The notes beneath the pieces were generated by a model that ran no database searches, had not been told where the DNA came from, and was given only the letters and a program-made list of their open reading frames with translations. A stretch of 37,956 bases of DNA, taken from assembly GCA_019747375.1 (NCBI GenBank), contig JAIEQX010000135.1, positions 1-37,956 of the forward strand, read 5' to 3'. This document shows, piece by piece, positions 7,249 to 17,491 of this stretch. The translations under genes and the position numbers were made by a program. The DNA comes from Beijerinckiaceae bacterium. Lineage in GTDB: Bacteria; Pseudomonadota; Alphaproteobacteria; Rhizobiales; Beijerinckiaceae. Within the stretch, counting starts at the first letter, position 1; the number at the start of each line of letters is the position of its first letter.

Positions 7249-8463
7249 TCACCGCGCTGAGGTGCGCGATGCGGGCGCTATCACGGCTGTGAGCGGCACC
7301 AACGCCACGCCGCGCTGTTCGAGCCCTTGTGTGAATCGCGCGATACGCTCGACCGTCTGGGGCAAACCGCTCGCCATGCCGATCGCAGTACCCTTTTCGC
7401 GCGCCAGCTTTTCGAGCCGCTGCAGCGCAGCTTCAATGTCCTCGGCCCGTTGCGACGCGTCGATCACCACATCGGCGCGAGACGCGGAAACCCCGGCTGC
7501 GGCCGCGACTGTCGGGGCGAGCGATTGCGGCGAAGAGCCGTCGTCGAAAAACAACAGCCCACGGTCGCCGATCTCGCGCATCACCGGCGACAAGGCGTTC
7601 TGGCTGGTCGTGAATCGCGCGCCCAGAAAGTTGGTGACGCCGACGTAGCCCGGGAAACGGCTCATCTGCCAATGCAACGTGTCGATGGTTTTCGCCGCGG
7701 ATGCGTCCGTCAGCAACGCGCGGGCGCCGCCTGCATCCTTGTCAAATCCTTCCATCGGCGACTGCAGCAGAATTTCGTGCCCGGCGGTGCGCGCCGTCGC
7801 GGCCTGCTGGGCCAGGTCGGATCCATAGGGTGCGAAGGCAAGGGTCACGGCGGCCGGCAGTTTGTCGATCGCGCCGCTCGTCGCGGTCTGGCTCAATCCC
7901 ATGCCACCCACCACAATCGCAATGCGGGGCGCGCCCGCCCGCATATTGGTGGGCATGATGAGCGGCCGCGCGTAAACCTCGGAGGGACGCGCGCCGTCGG
8001 CGCCGATCTTTGGCAGCGGACCGTGCGTACCCTTTTCGACGAGACGCCGGTCGGGCGCGGGAGCGAGTTGAACCCCGATCTCGTCCGGGATGCGGATGAT
8101 CAAGGCGCCAGGCGCGTCGCCGCCACCACGCCGCACGACCTTCACGCCGCTCTCGGTTTCGACCTGGTTGCCGAGCGCGCGGCGAGCCGTCGACACGCTG
8201 GCGGTGACGTCGTCGCGCGACTCCGGCATGTCCGGAACGCGAATCTGCTTGGGCGGAGACACATATTCAATCGGCGTCACGACCCGCGGATAACCGCCCG
8301 CGCCATCGTCGGTGACGATCATGAACGCCACAAGGCTGGCGCCAAGGATGCCCATTCCGCCGAGCGCGAACGCGCCCCAGGGAAGGTCGCGTACGACGGG
8401 CGCAGTAATCAATCCGGATTCGCGAGCGAATCCGAGCGGCGCGTTCAGATCATCCCCAGCCAT
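7249..8463 (-). CDS. Divergent polysaccharide deacetylase family protein (YibQ-like)
   Basis: I take the ATG at 8463 ([11 protein letters not shown]) with AGGA upstream, giving 404 residues; the ORF-track start nine codons earlier lacks support. A single membrane helix at about residues 28-54 ([19 protein letters not shown]) anchors a periplasmic domain. That domain begins [15 protein letters not shown] and contains [17 protein letters not shown] and a late [16 protein letters not shown], the pattern of the DUF610/YibQ family related to polysaccharide deacetylases. Members commonly follow envC-ctpA, as here, hinting at a cell-envelope role. The canonical metal-binding triad of true deacetylases is not evident, so enzymatic activity is uncertain. 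Confidence 0.88.
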   Translation of the reverse strand: MAGDDLNAPLGFARESGLITAPVVRDLPWGAFALGGMGILGASLVAFMIVTDDGAGGYPRVVTPIEYVSPPKQIRVPDMPESRDDVTASVSTARRALGNQVETESGVKVVRRGGGDAPGALIIRIPDEIGVQLAPAPDRRLVEKGTHGPLPKIGADGARPSEVYARPLIMPTNMRAGAPRIAIVVGGMGLSQTATSGAIDKLPAAVTLAFAPYGSDLAQQAATARTAGHEILLQSPMEGFDKDAGGARALLTDASAAKTIDTLHWQMSRFPGYVGVTNFLGARFTTSQNALSPVMREIGDRGLLFFDDGSSPQSLAPTVAAAAGVSASRADVVIDASQRAEDIEAALQRLEKLAREKGTAIGMASGLPQTVERIARFTQGLEQRGVALVPLTAVIAPASRTSAR

Positions 8464-8531
8464 GGTTGAAATCCTAAGGTGGGCTTTCAAAACCAGCAGC
8501 GCCGGACGCCCGAAATCGAAAACGAATCAAA

Positions 8532-8569
8532 GGGCCCGACGAGGCATTCTTATGCCATACGCCGGGCCC
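8532..8569 (-). terminator. Long hairpin between ctpA and the YibQ-like gene
   Basis: The sequence GGGCCCG...CGGGCCC forms a 7-bp outer stem, with CG/CG inside it and an inner GGCAT-tctt-ATGCC stem. Read on the minus strand it lies about 60 bases after the ctpA stop and is followed by TTTGATTCGTTTTC, a weak T-rich tract. It may be a partial terminator or an mRNA-processing or stabilising structure that sets the level of the downstream gene. Confidence 0.4.
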
Positions 8570-8629
8570 GTCGAGATCGTAAGCAGCAGGTGGAACGACA
8601 ATTGTTTCAGCTGCGTTCAAAAGCTGTCT

Positions 8630-9967
8630 TCAGTTCGGCACTTTCTCGGGCTGCTTCGGCTGATCGATGACCGCCTGCGCCTTCGTGTAGCTGCCGCGCA
8701 GCATGTCGAACGCCGCCTTCAACTGCTTGTCATTCTTCGGATCCGGCGGCACGTAGGCCTGCGAACCACTCTTCTCTTCGTCGCCATTCTTCAGATGGCC
8801 ACGCAGCGAAGCCTCGCCCTTCGAATCGTCCTTGCCCTTCAGTTCGTCCGGAACGTCTTGCAGGATCTGGATGTCCGGATCGATTCCCTTGGCCTGGATC
8901 GAACGTCCCGACGGCGTGTAATAACGCGCAGTGGTCAGGCGCAGCGCGCCGTTGTTCTGGCCGAGCGGAATGATCGTCTGCACCGATCCCTTGCCGAAGG
9001 AACGCGTGCCCACGATGGTCGCCCGCTTGTGGTCCTGCAGCGCGCCCGCAACGATCTCGGAAGCCGATGCCGAACCGCCGTTGACAAGCACGATCACCGG
9101 CTTGCCCTTTGACAGGTCTCCCGGCCGGGCATTGTAGCGTTGTGTCTCGTCAGCATTCCGGCCCCGCGTCGAAACGATCTCGCCCGTGGACAAGAAGGCG
9201 TTCGACACGGCGATGGACTGGTCCAGAAGTCCGCCCGGATTGTTACGCAGATCGAGAACATAGCCCTTGAGCTTGTCGCCCGGCATGTCGGCCGTGAACT
9301 TGGTGATGGCCGCTTTCACGCCCTCGTAGGTCTGCTCGTTGAACTGCGTGATGCGGATGTAACCGACATCTTCGCCTTCCTGGCGATAGCGCACGGACTT
9401 GATCTGAATGACCGCGCGCGTGATGCTGATCTCCTGCTGGTCCTTCGAGGGCCCGCGGAGAATCGTCAGTTTGACCGGCGTGTTGACGGCGCCGCGCATC
9501 TTGTCGACGGCCTGATTGAGAGTCATGCCCTGGACGCTCTCGCCATCGATGGCCGAGATGATGTCGCCCGAAAGAACGCCGGCGCGCGCCGCTGGCGTCT
9601 CGTCGATCGGCGTCACAACCTTCACGAGGCCTTCTTCCTGCGTCACTTCGATGCCGAGGCCGCCGAATTCGCCGCGCGTCTGCACCTGCATGTCGCGGAA
9701 GCTCTTCGCATCCATGTAGCTCGAATGCGGATCGAGCGACGTCAGCATGCCGCTCACGGCCGCCTCGATCAGCTTTTGCTCATTGGGCTTCTCGACATAG
9801 TCCGAGCGGATTTTCTCGAACACATCGCCGAAGAGACTGAGATTCCGATACGTGTCGGAGGCGGCGGCCGTCGCCGTTCCGCTGGCGAAGAGTCGCGTCT
9901 GGGATCCGACCATCACGGTCGATGCGCCAAGCACGGCTCCGAGCACTACGAGTGAGACTTTGCGCAT
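8630..9967 (-). CDS. ctpA: Carboxyl-terminal processing protease CtpA (S41 family)
   Basis: This 445-residue S41 serine protease is exported (hydrophobic start VLGAVLGASTVMVG) and acts in the periplasm on C-termini of proteins, in many bacteria including cell-wall hydrolases. A PDZ domain occupies roughly residues 95-175 (GGLGIEV, AGVLSGDIISAIDGESV). The protease core shows LRNNPGGLLD and the catalytic Ser in NGGSASASEI (S301) with the Lys of SFGKGSVQT (K326), the 25-residue spacing of the Ser-Lys dyad. Its ATG overlaps the TAA of the envC-like gene (TAATG), so the two are translationally coupled; CtpA and LytM factors are linked in controlling peptidoglycan turnover. Confidence 0.96.
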   Translation of the reverse strand: MRKVSLVVLGAVLGASTVMVGSQTRLFASGTATAAASDTYRNLSLFGDVFEKIRSDYVEKPNEQKLIEAAVSGMLTSLDPHSSYMDAKSFRDMQVQTRGEFGGLGIEVTQEEGLVKVVTPIDETPAARAGVLSGDIISAIDGESVQGMTLNQAVDKMRGAVNTPVKLTILRGPSKDQQEISITRAVIQIKSVRYRQEGEDVGYIRITQFNEQTYEGVKAAITKFTADMPGDKLKGYVLDLRNNPGGLLDQSIAVSNAFLSTGEIVSTRGRNADETQRYNARPGDLSKGKPVIVLVNGGSASASEIVAGALQDHKRATIVGTRSFGKGSVQTIIPLGQNNGALRLTTARYYTPSGRSIQAKGIDPDIQILQDVPDELKGKDDSKGEASLRGHLKNGDEEKSGSQAYVPPDPKNDKQLKAAFDMLRGSYTKAQAVIDQPKQPEKVPN

Positions 9968-11325
9968 TATCCGCGAACCTTTTCCAGCTCAGGCTTTGCC
10001 CACCACGGGCCCGGATCGATAGCCGCCCCGTCTTTTCTGAACTCAACATAGAGAATGGGTTGGGCGGAGCCAATAGCAATAGCGGCTGCTGTCTTCGCCG
10101 ATCCGTCTCCCATCGTGGCCACAGGTTCTCCCGCGAGAACAAATTGCCCGACGTCGACGCTGATTCGATCCATGCCGGCGAGGACCACATAATAGCCGCC
10201 GCCGGCATTCAGGATCAAGAGTTGCCCGTAAGTTCGGTAGGGGCCCGAGAAAGCGACCCATCCGTCGGTCGGCGCGGCCACGAGGGCCCGCGCGCGCGTA
10301 GCGAACGACAATCCCTTCTCATTGCCCCCAAAACCGTCAGGAGCGCCGTAAGTCTTGAGTATTTTGCCCGCGACAGGCATCGGCAACAGGCCTTTTGCGT
10401 CGGAAAACGGCACTTTCGGAGCAAGCCTCGACGGATCCTGAAATGGCAGCGCGGCGACGCGCGCCTGACCTTTTGCTTGCGCGGCCGCGGCCGCCTTCTG
10501 GGCTGCTTCGTCGGCCTTGCGGGCATCCTCGGCAGCCCGCGCCGCCGCGGCGATTTCCGATTCCGCGCGCGTGATCAATTCCTTGAGATCGGACGCTTGG
10601 CGCGCCAAATCCGCCGATCTGCGCCGCTGGGCGGCCAGCATTTGCTCCGCCTCGCTCAAGGCGCCCTGGCGCGCATCCACAAGCCCGGCGAGTCGCTGGC
10701 GCTCCTGCGACAAATTTGCCGATTCGCGCGACAGGTGGTCCCGCTCGGTGGCGATCGATCGGCGCAGCTTCACCAGCTCGGTGAGATCGTTCGCCAATGT
10801 CTGCGTCTCGTAACGCATCTCCGGCAGGACGGCGCCAAGCAGCATGGAGGTTCGGATGGCGCGCAACACGTCTTCCGGCGCCGCCAGCACGGCAGGCGGC
10901 GGACGCCGTCCCATACGCTGCAGAGAGGCCAGCACCTCGGCGATCGTTTCGCGCCGGCTGTAAAGCGACGCCTTGATCGCCTCTTCGCTTCCGCCCGCCA
11001 GGTCCAGGCGGGTCTCGATGCCGGCCATGCGGCTTTCCGCGTCCCGGACCTTCGCGCCTGTCTCGAGCAATGCCGCATTCAGGCGCGCACGATCGGTGCG
11101 GATCGTTTCAAGTTCGAGTTCGAGCGCGCGTCGACGCTCGTCTTCGGCCCGCAACGTGTTTTCGACGTTACGCAATTCACTCTCGCTCTGCCCCCTGTCG
11201 AGTGACGCGGGAGTAGCCTGAGCGGATGCCGGCGAGGCCCCGCCGGCCGAAAGCGCGGCGCACAGCAGCGTCAGCAGGACATAACGTCCCGGCGACGCAT
11301 GGGCTGGCGAGTCCGGATTGGGCAT
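9967..11325 (-). CDS. envC: EnvC-like murein hydrolase activator (coiled coil plus degenerate LytM domain)
   Basis: I choose the ATG at 11325 with GAGGACGA upstream, giving 452 residues; the 11370 start adds 15 residues without support. A signal peptide (VLLTLLCAALSAGG...ASAQ) is followed by a long coiled coil (about residues 45-240, ELELETIRTDRARLNAALLE) and an Ala/Lys-rich linker. The C-terminal LytM/M23 domain (GLSFATRARALVAAPTDGWV, VDVGQFVLAGEPVATMGDG, LYVEFRKDG) lacks the HxGxD and HxH zinc ligands. That fits an activator of amidases rather than an endopeptidase, as in EnvC. It acts in the periplasm during cell division. Coupled to ctpA by a TAATG overlap. Confidence 0.93.
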   Translation of the reverse strand: MPNPDSPAHASPGRYVLLTLLCAALSAGGASPASAQATPASLDRGQSESELRNVENTLRAEDERRRALELELETIRTDRARLNAALLETGAKVRDAESRMAGIETRLDLAGGSEEAIKASLYSRRETIAEVLASLQRMGRRPPPAVLAAPEDVLRAIRTSMLLGAVLPEMRYETQTLANDLTELVKLRRSIATERDHLSRESANLSQERQRLAGLVDARQGALSEAEQMLAAQRRRSADLARQASDLKELITRAESEIAAAARAAEDARKADEAAQKAAAAAQAKGQARVAALPFQDPSRLAPKVPFSDAKGLLPMPVAGKILKTYGAPDGFGGNEKGLSFATRARALVAAPTDGWVAFSGPYRTYGQLLILNAGGGYYVVLAGMDRISVDVGQFVLAGEPVATMGDGSAKTAAAIAIGSAQPILYVEFRKDGAAIDPGPWWAKPELEKVRG

Positions 11326-11415
11326 TCGTCCTCGAGCGTGGTTCTCGGCTGCAGATTCGAGCCTCAGCATAAGCCTTGCAAAAGCGGCTGTAACGCGGCG
11401 GTCTTCAGGCAGTCC

Positions 11416-11898
11416 CTAACTGCGGTGATACGGATGTCCGGCCAGGATTGTGACGGCCCTGTAAATTTGTTCCGCCGCCATGATTCTCACAAGCTGGTGC
11501 GGCCAGGTCATTGCCCCGAAGGCCAGCACCAGAGACGCTCGCGCCCGCAAGGCTGGGTCCAGGCCGTCGGCCCCCCCGATGACCATCACGTAGGCGCTTG
11601 CGCCCGTGTCGCGCGCCGCGCCGACATCGGCTGCGAACGCCACGCTCGTCAGCGCCTTGCCGCGCTCGTCAAGCGCCACGATGCGGGCGCCTGACGGAAT
11701 CTGTTGTTCCAGCGCGCGCGCCTCTTCCGTCTTGCGATCTTCCGCCCGTCGCGCCCGGGATTCGTCCAGTTCTCTGAAATCGACGCCTGTCAGCCCGACC
11801 GAGCGGCTCGCAAGATTTGCGCGCTCCAGATAGCGCGCACAGATCTCGCGCTCGGGCCCGGCCTTGAGCCGGCCGACAGTCGTCAGGAGGACGCGCAT
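11416..11898 (-). CDS. rlmH: 23S rRNA pseudouridine-1915 N3-methyltransferase RlmH
   Basis: This 160-residue SPOUT methyltransferase methylates pseudouridine 1915 in helix 69 of 23S rRNA, at the subunit interface of the assembled ribosome. The N-terminus [16 protein letters not shown] and the knotted C-terminal half ([45 protein letters not shown]) are typical. Length matches the family. It follows rsfS by 12 bp; the rsfS-rlmH pair is common in bacteria and both act on the large ribosomal subunit. Confidence 0.97.
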   Translation of the reverse strand: MRVLLTTVGRLKAGPEREICARYLERANLASRSVGLTGVDFRELDESRARRAEDRKTEEARALEQQIPSGARIVALDERGKALTSVAFAADVGAARDTGASAYVMVIGGADGLDPALRARASLVLAFGAMTWPHQLVRIMAAEQIYRAVTILAGHPYHRS

Positions 11899-11910
11899 CG
11901 ATCAGGACGA

Positions 11911-12339
11911 TCAGGCGCGCCGCTCGGCCACGTTCTCGCCAGGCCGGTCTCCGCCCCACATCTTTTCAAGATTGTAGAACTGACGGACCTCCGGGCGGAA
12001 CAGATGGACGATCACATCTCCCGCGTCGACCAGAACCCAGTCGCAATGCGGCAGGCCCTCGACGCGCGGCGTCGGAAAGCCCGCCTCCTTGCAGCCTTTG
12101 ATGACGCGGTCGGCGATCGCGCCGACATGCGTGCTGGATCGACCGGTGGCGATAACCATCGCGTCCGCGATGGATGTCTTCCCGTGCAGGTCGATGGACA
12201 TCACCTCTTCGGCTTTCGCGTCGTCGAGGCTGTTGAGAATGTTGCGGACGAGCTGGCCGGTGTCGGGTTCAGCCTGAACACGAACCGGATGGAGCAGAGC
12301 CTTGTCTGCTCCCGATTGGACCGTGGTTATCAGAGCCAT
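11911..12339 (-). CDS. rsfS: Ribosomal silencing factor RsfS
   Basis: RsfS binds ribosomal protein L14 and blocks subunit joining during starvation. I take the ATG at 12339, which has a strong CAGGAG seven bases upstream, giving 142 residues; the ORF-track start is 22 codons earlier and unsupported. Diagnostic segments are ILNSLDDAKAEEVMSIDLHGKTSIADAMVIATGRS, and HCDWVLVDAGDVIVHLFRPEVRQFYNLEKMW in quoted parts. It sits between nadD and rlmH in the usual order. Confidence 0.96.
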   Translation of the reverse strand: MALITTVQSGADKALLHPVRVQAEPDTGQLVRNILNSLDDAKAEEVMSIDLHGKTSIADAMVIATGRSSTHVGAIADRVIKGCKEAGFPTPRVEGLPHCDWVLVDAGDVIVHLFRPEVRQFYNLEKMWGGDRPGENVAERRA

Positions 12340-12413
12340 GTTCTCCTGTTGGCCGGACAGGGTCCGGCGCTTCATGAATGTGGGCGGATGTTCGCCTGAT
12401 TTCAACCGTTGGC

Positions 12414-13070
12414 TTATGCGCCGGCAGGTTTTGACGCCGAAGCCGGCAGGACGTTGCCTGCTTGCCTCAGCTCGGTCGAGGACAGTTCGGACCGCGGTCC
12501 GTGCAGGAAGATGAAGGCCGGAGCTTGCGCTCCCGCCAGCAATTGCGCCTCACGCTCGCCGAAACGCCGACGCGACAGCCATACGGCGGCGCGGCTGTTG
12601 GAAGCCTTGAGGGTCGAGCCCGGCCGGTCGATCACCGCGATCGGGGCGAGCCGCGCCATGTCCTGCCAGCGCTGCCAGCGATGAAACTGGCGCAGGTTGT
12701 CCGCGCCCATGATCCAGACGAAGTCGACGTCGGGGCAGCGCCGGGAAAGATATGCGATCGTATCATAGGTGTAACGCGTGCCGATCTCGGCCTCGAAGCC
12801 CGTGATGTCGATGCGCGGATGTGTGGCGAGCTTGCGCGCCGCCGCCATCCGGACGTCAAGGGGCGGCAGGCCCGCGTTCTCCTTCAACGGATTGCCCGGC
12901 GTGACGATCCACCAGATCCTGTCGAGCCCGAGTCGATCCAGCGCAATGCGGCTGACCAGCAGGTGCCCTTGATGAGGTGGATTGAACGTTCCGCCGAACA
13001 GGCCGATGCGCATCCGCGCGGCGTGCGGCGGCAGGCGCGCCGGCAGCCCGAGCGGAAGGCGCAGGTCCAC
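12414..13070 (-). CDS. nadD: Nicotinate-nucleotide adenylyltransferase NadD
   Basis: NadD joins nicotinate mononucleotide and ATP to form deamido-NAD. The nucleotidyltransferase motif GLFGGTFNPPHQGH, the VTPGNPLKE segment, and the terminal SSTELR motif are present. Two starts are possible. The ATG at 13013 gives 199 residues. The GTG at 13070 adds VDLRLPLGLPARLPPHAAR, and a proline-rich lead of the form LPPHA preceding MRIGLFGG is common in relatives; GCGAGGA lies about 8 bases upstream, so I prefer it (218 residues). It lies 50 bp after proA and 74 bp before rsfS. Confidence 0.93.
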   Translation of the reverse strand: MDLRLPLGLPARLPPHAARMRIGLFGGTFNPPHQGHLLVSRIALDRLGLDRIWWIVTPGNPLKENAGLPPLDVRMAAARKLATHPRIDITGFEAEIGTRYTYDTIAYLSRRCPDVDFVWIMGADNLRQFHRWQRWQDMARLAPIAVIDRPGSTLKASNSRAAVWLSRRRFGEREAQLLAGAQAPAFIFLHGPRSELSSTELRQAGNVLPASASKPAGA

Positions 13071-13120
13071 GCGCGTATCCTCGCCGGACAGCAGCTTCGC
13101 AGAAGCCGGCGCGAGGCGGC

Positions 13121-14419
13121 TCACGGACGCGTCTGTCCGGTTCCGAGCACGCGATATTTGAACGAACAGAGCTGCGCCAGCCCGACGGGCCCGCGCGCGT
13201 GCATGCGCCCGGTCGCAATGCCGATCTCGGCCCCAAAGCCGAATTCGCCGCCGTCGGCGAATTGCGTGGAGGCGTTGTGGATCACGATGGCGGAATCCAC
13301 TTCGGCCAGAAAGCGCTGAGCGGCCGCGACATCTTCGGTGATGATGCAATCAGTATGGTGCGACCCGTAGGTCTCGATGTGATCGATTGCGGCGTCCAGA
13401 TCGTCGACCAGGCGACAGGCGATGATCGCATCGAGATATTCCGTCCGCCAGTCCTCTTCGGTCGCCGGGACGACGCGCGCGTCGACCGCAGCCGTATCGA
13501 GATCGCCGCGCACTTCGCAACCGGCGTCGAGCAACATTTTGACCAGCGGCGCCAGATGCGTATCCGTGACCGCGCGATCAACCAGCAGCGTCTCGGCCGC
13601 GCCGCAGACGCCAGTGCGCCGCAGCTTGGCGTTGCGCACGATGGTCTTGGCTTTCTCGAGGTCCGCGCCTGCATGAATATAGACATGCACGACGCCTTCG
13701 AGATGCGCGAAAACCGGCACGCGCGCTTCCTCCTGCACCCGCGCCACGAGGCTCTTTCCGCCACGCGGCACAATGACGTCGATCGATCCGCCAAGTCCCT
13801 TCAGCATTTCGCCGACGGCTGCGCGATCCGTGGTCGGCACGCGCGAGATCGCGGCTTCGGGCAGGCCCGCCGCCTTCAGACCGGCGACGAGGCATTCATA
13901 AATCAACCCGGACGAGCGCACGCTATCCGACCCGCCGCGCAAAATGCACGCGTTGCCGGCCTTGAGGCACAGGGCGCCCGCGTCAGCCGTCACATTGGGG
14001 CGGCTCTCGTAGATGACGCCAACGACGCCGAGCGGTGTGGCCACGCGCTCGATCTTCAGGCCGTTGGGGCGTTCGAAAATCTCCAGCACCCGGCCGACGG
14101 GATCGGGCAGCGACGCGATCTCCTCGAGACCCCGCGCCATGGCTTCCACCCTGCCCGCATCCAGCAAAAGGCGGTCGAGCAGCGCTCCATTGGCTCCCGC
14201 GGCCTTGGCGGCGTTCATATCCTGCGCATTGGCCGCCAAAATCTCTTCCGACCGCGCCCGAATGGCCGCGGCGGCTTCCGTCAGGGCCTTGTTCTTGATC
14301 TCCGTCGGGGCCAACGCCACGGCGCGCGCAGCCCGGCGTGCGCGCACGCCAAGGTCGAGCATCAGTCCGGCGACGCCGGGCGCGGAGTGCGAAACGTGGA
14401 GACGGACGGGATCGGTCAT
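13121..14419 (-). CDS. proA: Gamma-glutamyl phosphate reductase ProA
   Basis: This 432-residue NADPH-dependent aldehyde-dehydrogenase-fold enzyme reduces glutamyl-5-phosphate to glutamate semialdehyde, second step of proline synthesis. Marks include [31 protein letters not shown], and the catalytic cysteine in [13 protein letters not shown], with the end segment [13 protein letters not shown]. Length is normal. It directly follows proB with an 85-bp gap in the same direction, so the two steps are likely co-expressed. The site before the ATG has only a weak Shine-Dalgarno. Confidence 0.97.
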   Translation of the reverse strand: MTDPVRLHVSHSAPGVAGLMLDLGVRARRAARAVALAPTEIKNKALTEAAAAIRARSEEILAANAQDMNAAKAAGANGALLDRLLLDAGRVEAMARGLEEIASLPDPVGRVLEIFERPNGLKIERVATPLGVVGVIYESRPNVTADAGALCLKAGNACILRGGSDSVRSSGLIYECLVAGLKAAGLPEAAISRVPTTDRAAVGEMLKGLGGSIDVIVPRGGKSLVARVQEEARVPVFAHLEGVVHVYIHAGADLEKAKTIVRNAKLRRTGVCGAAETLLVDRAVTDTHLAPLVKMLLDAGCEVRGDLDTAAVDARVVPATEEDWRTEYLDAIIACRLVDDLDAAIDHIETYGSHHTDCIITEDVAAAQRFLAEVDSAIVIHNASTQFADGGEFGFGAEIGIATGRMHARGPVGLAQLCSFKYRVLGTGQTRP

Positions 14420-14504
14420 ACAGAGGCTTTACCAGATGGGGACGGGCGCTGTCATCGAGAACGCGCTTTTCGACGAAGTCATGGTCAACTGGTGGCGAGG
14501 CCGG

Positions 14505-15632
14505 TCACTCCTGCCCCAGCGCCATGTCGTCGCGATGGATCATCTCGGCTCGTCCGGGCGCTCCAAGCACGGCCTCGATCTCCCGGGAATTCCGCCCGAC
14601 GAGCTGAGCGGCTTCGAGTGCGTCATAAGCCACCAGCCCACGGCCGATCTCCGCTCCGCGCGCATCGCGAATGACCACGCAATCGCCCCGGGCGAACACG
14701 CCTTCGACCCGGGTGACGCCCGCCGGCAGCAGACTCGCGCCGGAGGACAGGGCGCGCGCCGCGCCGGCGTCGATATGAACGGTCCCGCGCGGCTCCAGCG
14801 AACCAGCAATCCATTTCTTGCGCGCTGTAATCGGATTTGAAGGCGTCAGGAACCAGGTGCAGGGCGCCCCGGAGGCAATTCGCTGGACAGGATGGGCGAC
14901 GCGACCATCGCCGATCACCATATGAGTGCCGCCGGAAGTCGCGATCTTGCCCGCCTCGATCTTGGTGCGCATGCCCCCGCGCGACAATTCGCTGGCCGCC
15001 CCGCCCGCCATGGCCTCGATATCCGCGCCGATGCGCGCCACCACCGGAATGAGCGTGGCGGAGGGATCCTCATGCGGGGGCGCAGTATAAAGCCCGTCGA
15101 TATCCGACAGCAGGATCAGCAGGTCCGCGCTCGCCATCGTGGCGACCCGCGCGGCGAGCCGGTCATTGTCGCCATAGCGGATCTCGGTTGTCGCCACGGT
15201 ATCGTTCTCGTTGATCACCGGCACGGCCCGCATCTCCAGCAGCCGCCCGATGGTCTCGCGCGCATTGAGATAGCGGCGCCGCTCTTCGGTGTCGTTGAGC
15301 GTCACGAGGATCTGGCCAGCAGTCATGCCGCGCGCGCCCAGAACTTCCGACCAGGTGCGCGCCAGCGCGATCTGCCCGACCGCTGCGGCCGCCTGGCTGT
15401 CCTCCAGCCGCAATGCGCCCTTCGGCAGCTTCAGCACAGTCCTGCCCAGGGCGATGGAACCGGACGACACAACGAGCACGTCCTTCCCGGCCATGTGGAG
15501 GGCGGACAGGTCATCGGCCAGCGCTTCGAGCCAATTACGCTTCAGCGTGCCGGCGCCGTGGTCGACAAGCAGCGACGAACCGACCTTGACGACGATGCGG
15601 CGGAAGGAATCAAGAGAAGGGCGCGAAGTCAC
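14505..15632 (-). CDS. proB: Glutamate 5-kinase ProB
   Basis: ProB phosphorylates glutamate in the first committed, normally proline-inhibited step of proline synthesis. The amino-acid kinase domain shows [30 protein letters not shown] and LLSDIDGLY; the C-terminal PUA domain begins near [20 protein letters not shown] prefer the GTG at 15632 ([12 protein letters not shown], 375 residues), because relatives typically start with a short SRP-type lead before [10 protein letters not shown]. The ORF-track start is a TTG at 15668 overlapping the obgE stop as TTGA, which is also possible and would imply coupling. Confidence 0.96.
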   Translation of the reverse strand: MTSRPSLDSFRRIVVKVGSSLLVDHGAGTLKRNWLEALADDLSALHMAGKDVLVVSSGSIALGRTVLKLPKGALRLEDSQAAAAVGQIALARTWSEVLGARGMTAGQILVTLNDTEERRRYLNARETIGRLLEMRAVPVINENDTVATTEIRYGDNDRLAARVATMASADLLILLSDIDGLYTAPPHEDPSATLIPVVARIGADIEAMAGGAASELSRGGMRTKIEAGKIATSGGTHMVIGDGRVAHPVQRIASGAPCTWFLTPSNPITARKKWIAGSLEPRGTVHIDAGAARALSSGASLLPAGVTRVEGVFARGDCVVIRDARGAEIGRGLVAYDALEAAQLVGRNSREIEAVLGAPGRAEMIHRDDMALGQE

Positions 15633-15664
15633 GAGCGGAAGACTCTTACGAACGAAAGCGAAAT

Positions 15665-16732
15665 TCAAGGCTGCCAGGCTTCTGCCTTTTCAGGCGCTTC
15701 GGCGGCGCGGGCCTCGTCGATCGACCGCGCGAGTTCGCGCAGCGCCTCCGTGACGCCCTCGCGGATCGGCGCGGAAATCTTCATCAGCGGTCGAGGCTTC
15801 TGGCCCGGGGCCAGCGTCGGCCCGGCCGATTTCATGGCGCGCTTCAAACGCTCGATCTGCTGCTTGAGCACATCAGGCTCGACCGCGTCCACCTTCGAAA
15901 GCGCGACGATCTCGGGCTTCTCGTCGAGGCCGTGGCCATAGGCTTCCAGCTCGTGGCGCACGGTCTTGTAGTCGCGGCCGGCATGCTCGCCCGTGACATC
16001 GACGAGATGCAGCAGCACGCGGCAGCGCTCGATATGGCCGAGAAAGCGGTCGCCAAGACCCAGGCCCTCATGCGCGCCTTCGATCAGGCCGGGAATGTCA
16101 GCGAGGACAAATTCACGTCCGTCGGAATTGACCACCCCGAGTCCGGGATGAAGCGTCGTGAAGGGATAATCGGCAATCTTCGGCTTCGCGGCAGTCACTG
16201 ATGCGAGGAACGTCGACTTGCCGGCATTGGGCAAGCCCACGAGACCTGCATCCGCGATCAGCTTCAGGCGCAGCCAGATGGTGAGTTCATGGCCGACCTG
16301 GCCGGGATTGGCGCGACGCGGCGCCCGGTTGGTCGAGGTGGCGAAATGCGCATTTCCGAATCCGCCATTGCCCCCGCGCGCGATCACCACCCGCTGTCCC
16401 ACTTCGGTCAGATCGGCGATCAGCGTTTCGCCATCCTCTTCATAGATCTGCGTGCCGACCGGCACCTTGAGGGTCGCGTCGTCGCCGCGCCCGCCCGCGC
16501 GATTGCGCCCCATGCCGTGCATGCCGGTCTTGGCCTTGAAATGCTGCTGGTAGCGATAGTCGATCAGGGTGTTGAGGCCGTCGACGCACACCGCCACGAC
16601 ATCGCCGCCGCGGCCGCCGTCACCGCCGTCCGGGCCGCCGAATTCGATGAATTTTTCGCGTCGGAACGAGACGGAGCCCGCCCCGCCGTCGCCGGAGCGG
16701 ATGTAGATGCGGGCCTGATCGAGGAATTTCAT
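15665..16732 (-). CDS. obgE: Obg family GTPase ObgE/CgtA
   Basis: This essential GTPase works in large-subunit ribosome assembly and stringent control. I start at the ATG at 16732 ([17 protein letters not shown], 355 residues), with AGGG upstream; the longer ORF lead is not conserved. The glycine-rich Obg fold ([15 protein letters not shown]) occupies about residues 1-158. The GTPase domain shows G1 GLPNAGKST, switch and G3 [12 protein letters not shown], and a G4 of SKVD in place of NKxD. The tail is short and charged. It sits downstream of rpmA, as in many bacteria where Obg is linked to rplU-rpmA. Confidence 0.97.
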   Translation of the reverse strand: MKFLDQARIYIRSGDGGAGSVSFRREKFIEFGGPDGGDGGRGGDVVAVCVDGLNTLIDYRYQQHFKAKTGMHGMGRNRAGGRGDDATLKVPVGTQIYEEDGETLIADLTEVGQRVVIARGGNGGFGNAHFATSTNRAPRRANPGQVGHELTIWLRLKLIADAGLVGLPNAGKSTFLASVTAAKPKIADYPFTTLHPGLGVVNSDGREFVLADIPGLIEGAHEGLGLGDRFLGHIERCRVLLHLVDVTGEHAGRDYKTVRHELEAYGHGLDEKPEIVALSKVDAVEPDVLKQQIERLKRAMKSAGPTLAPGQKPRPLMKISAPIREGVTEALRELARSIDEARAAEAPEKAEAWQP

Positions 16733-16831
16733 GACGCATTCCCTATCCGAGGCGAAGCTTTGGGGCAATGCCGCGAGGCAGAAGGACATCCGGGCCAGCG
16801 CTTCCGGCCCGGATAATACTTAACGCGGCCG

Positions 16832-17446
16832 TCAGACGGCCGAAGGATGACGCGCAATCCGCGCCGGCTCGGCCGAGCGGGCCGCGAGCCAGTCAGACCG
16901 CGATATGGCCGCATCCATGAAACGCGCCTTGCGGCCCGCCGGATCCGGAGCGCGGGTCCCCTCGCCGACCGGGAAACCGCAGCGTGACAAAACCTTCCGG
17001 CCCGCTTCATTGTCGGGACGCAGCGGCGAGCGCACGCTCTCCGCACGCGACAGCAGGAACGCCATGTCGATCGTCGCTTCCAGCGCCTCGTTCATCAGCC
17101 CCTGGCCCCAGTAAGGACGCCCGAGCCAATAGCCGAGGATGAGATCGCGCGAGCCTTCCTCCTGGAACATGACGCCCGCCATGCCGATCAGGGCTGCCGG
17201 ATCGTCACGCGGACTGAGCGCCAGCACGAGGCCATGCCCCTGCACGTTGGTCTTCCGGCTGCCGATGACGAAGTCCTCCGCGTCGGCCGCGTGCAGCGGA
17301 TGCGAAAGACAGGTCGTCATGTCCGCAATGGCTTTGTCGCCGGCCAGACGCGTGAAATCGGCTACATCGGCGGCGCGCGGCCAGCGCAGCCACAGGCGGC
17401 GGGTTTCAATCCGGAAAACGTCATCACGGGTCAAATCCGGAAACAT
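16832..17446 (-). CDS. GNAT family N-acetyltransferase (RimJ/RimL-like)
   Basis: I choose the ATG at 17446 (MFPDLTRDDVFRIETRRLWLRW), which has GGAG about 10 bases upstream, over the ORF-track start, because the 64 extra residues would run through the terminator hairpin after rpmA. The 204-residue product has the RimJ/RimL-type pattern: ETRRLWLRWP at the start, IGMAGVMFQEEGSRDLILGYWLGRPYWGQGLMNEAL in the acetyl-CoA binding region, and NEAGRKVLSRCGFP. Substrate unknown (protein N-termini, antibiotics and metabolites are all known for the family). A GNAT gene between rpmA and obgE is usual in this order. Confidence 0.88.
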   Translation of the reverse strand: MFPDLTRDDVFRIETRRLWLRWPRAADVADFTRLAGDKAIADMTTCLSHPLHAADAEDFVIGSRKTNVQGHGLVLALSPRDDPAALIGMAGVMFQEEGSRDLILGYWLGRPYWGQGLMNEALEATIDMAFLLSRAESVRSPLRPDNEAGRKVLSRCGFPVGEGTRAPDPAGRKARFMDAAISRSDWLAARSAEPARIARHPSAV

Positions 17447-17491
17447 GGATCTCGCTCCAGTCCGTGGCGCCCGAAAGCGCCGAAACGACGA

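Noticed and set aside
7327-8469. 380-residue plus-strand ORF opposite the polysaccharide deacetylase gene
   Set aside because: Shadow ORF; the minus strand has the membrane anchor and family motifs.
13199-14674. 491-residue plus-strand ORF opposite proA
   Set aside because: Shadow of proA and the proA-proB gap; no motifs and no ribosome binding site.
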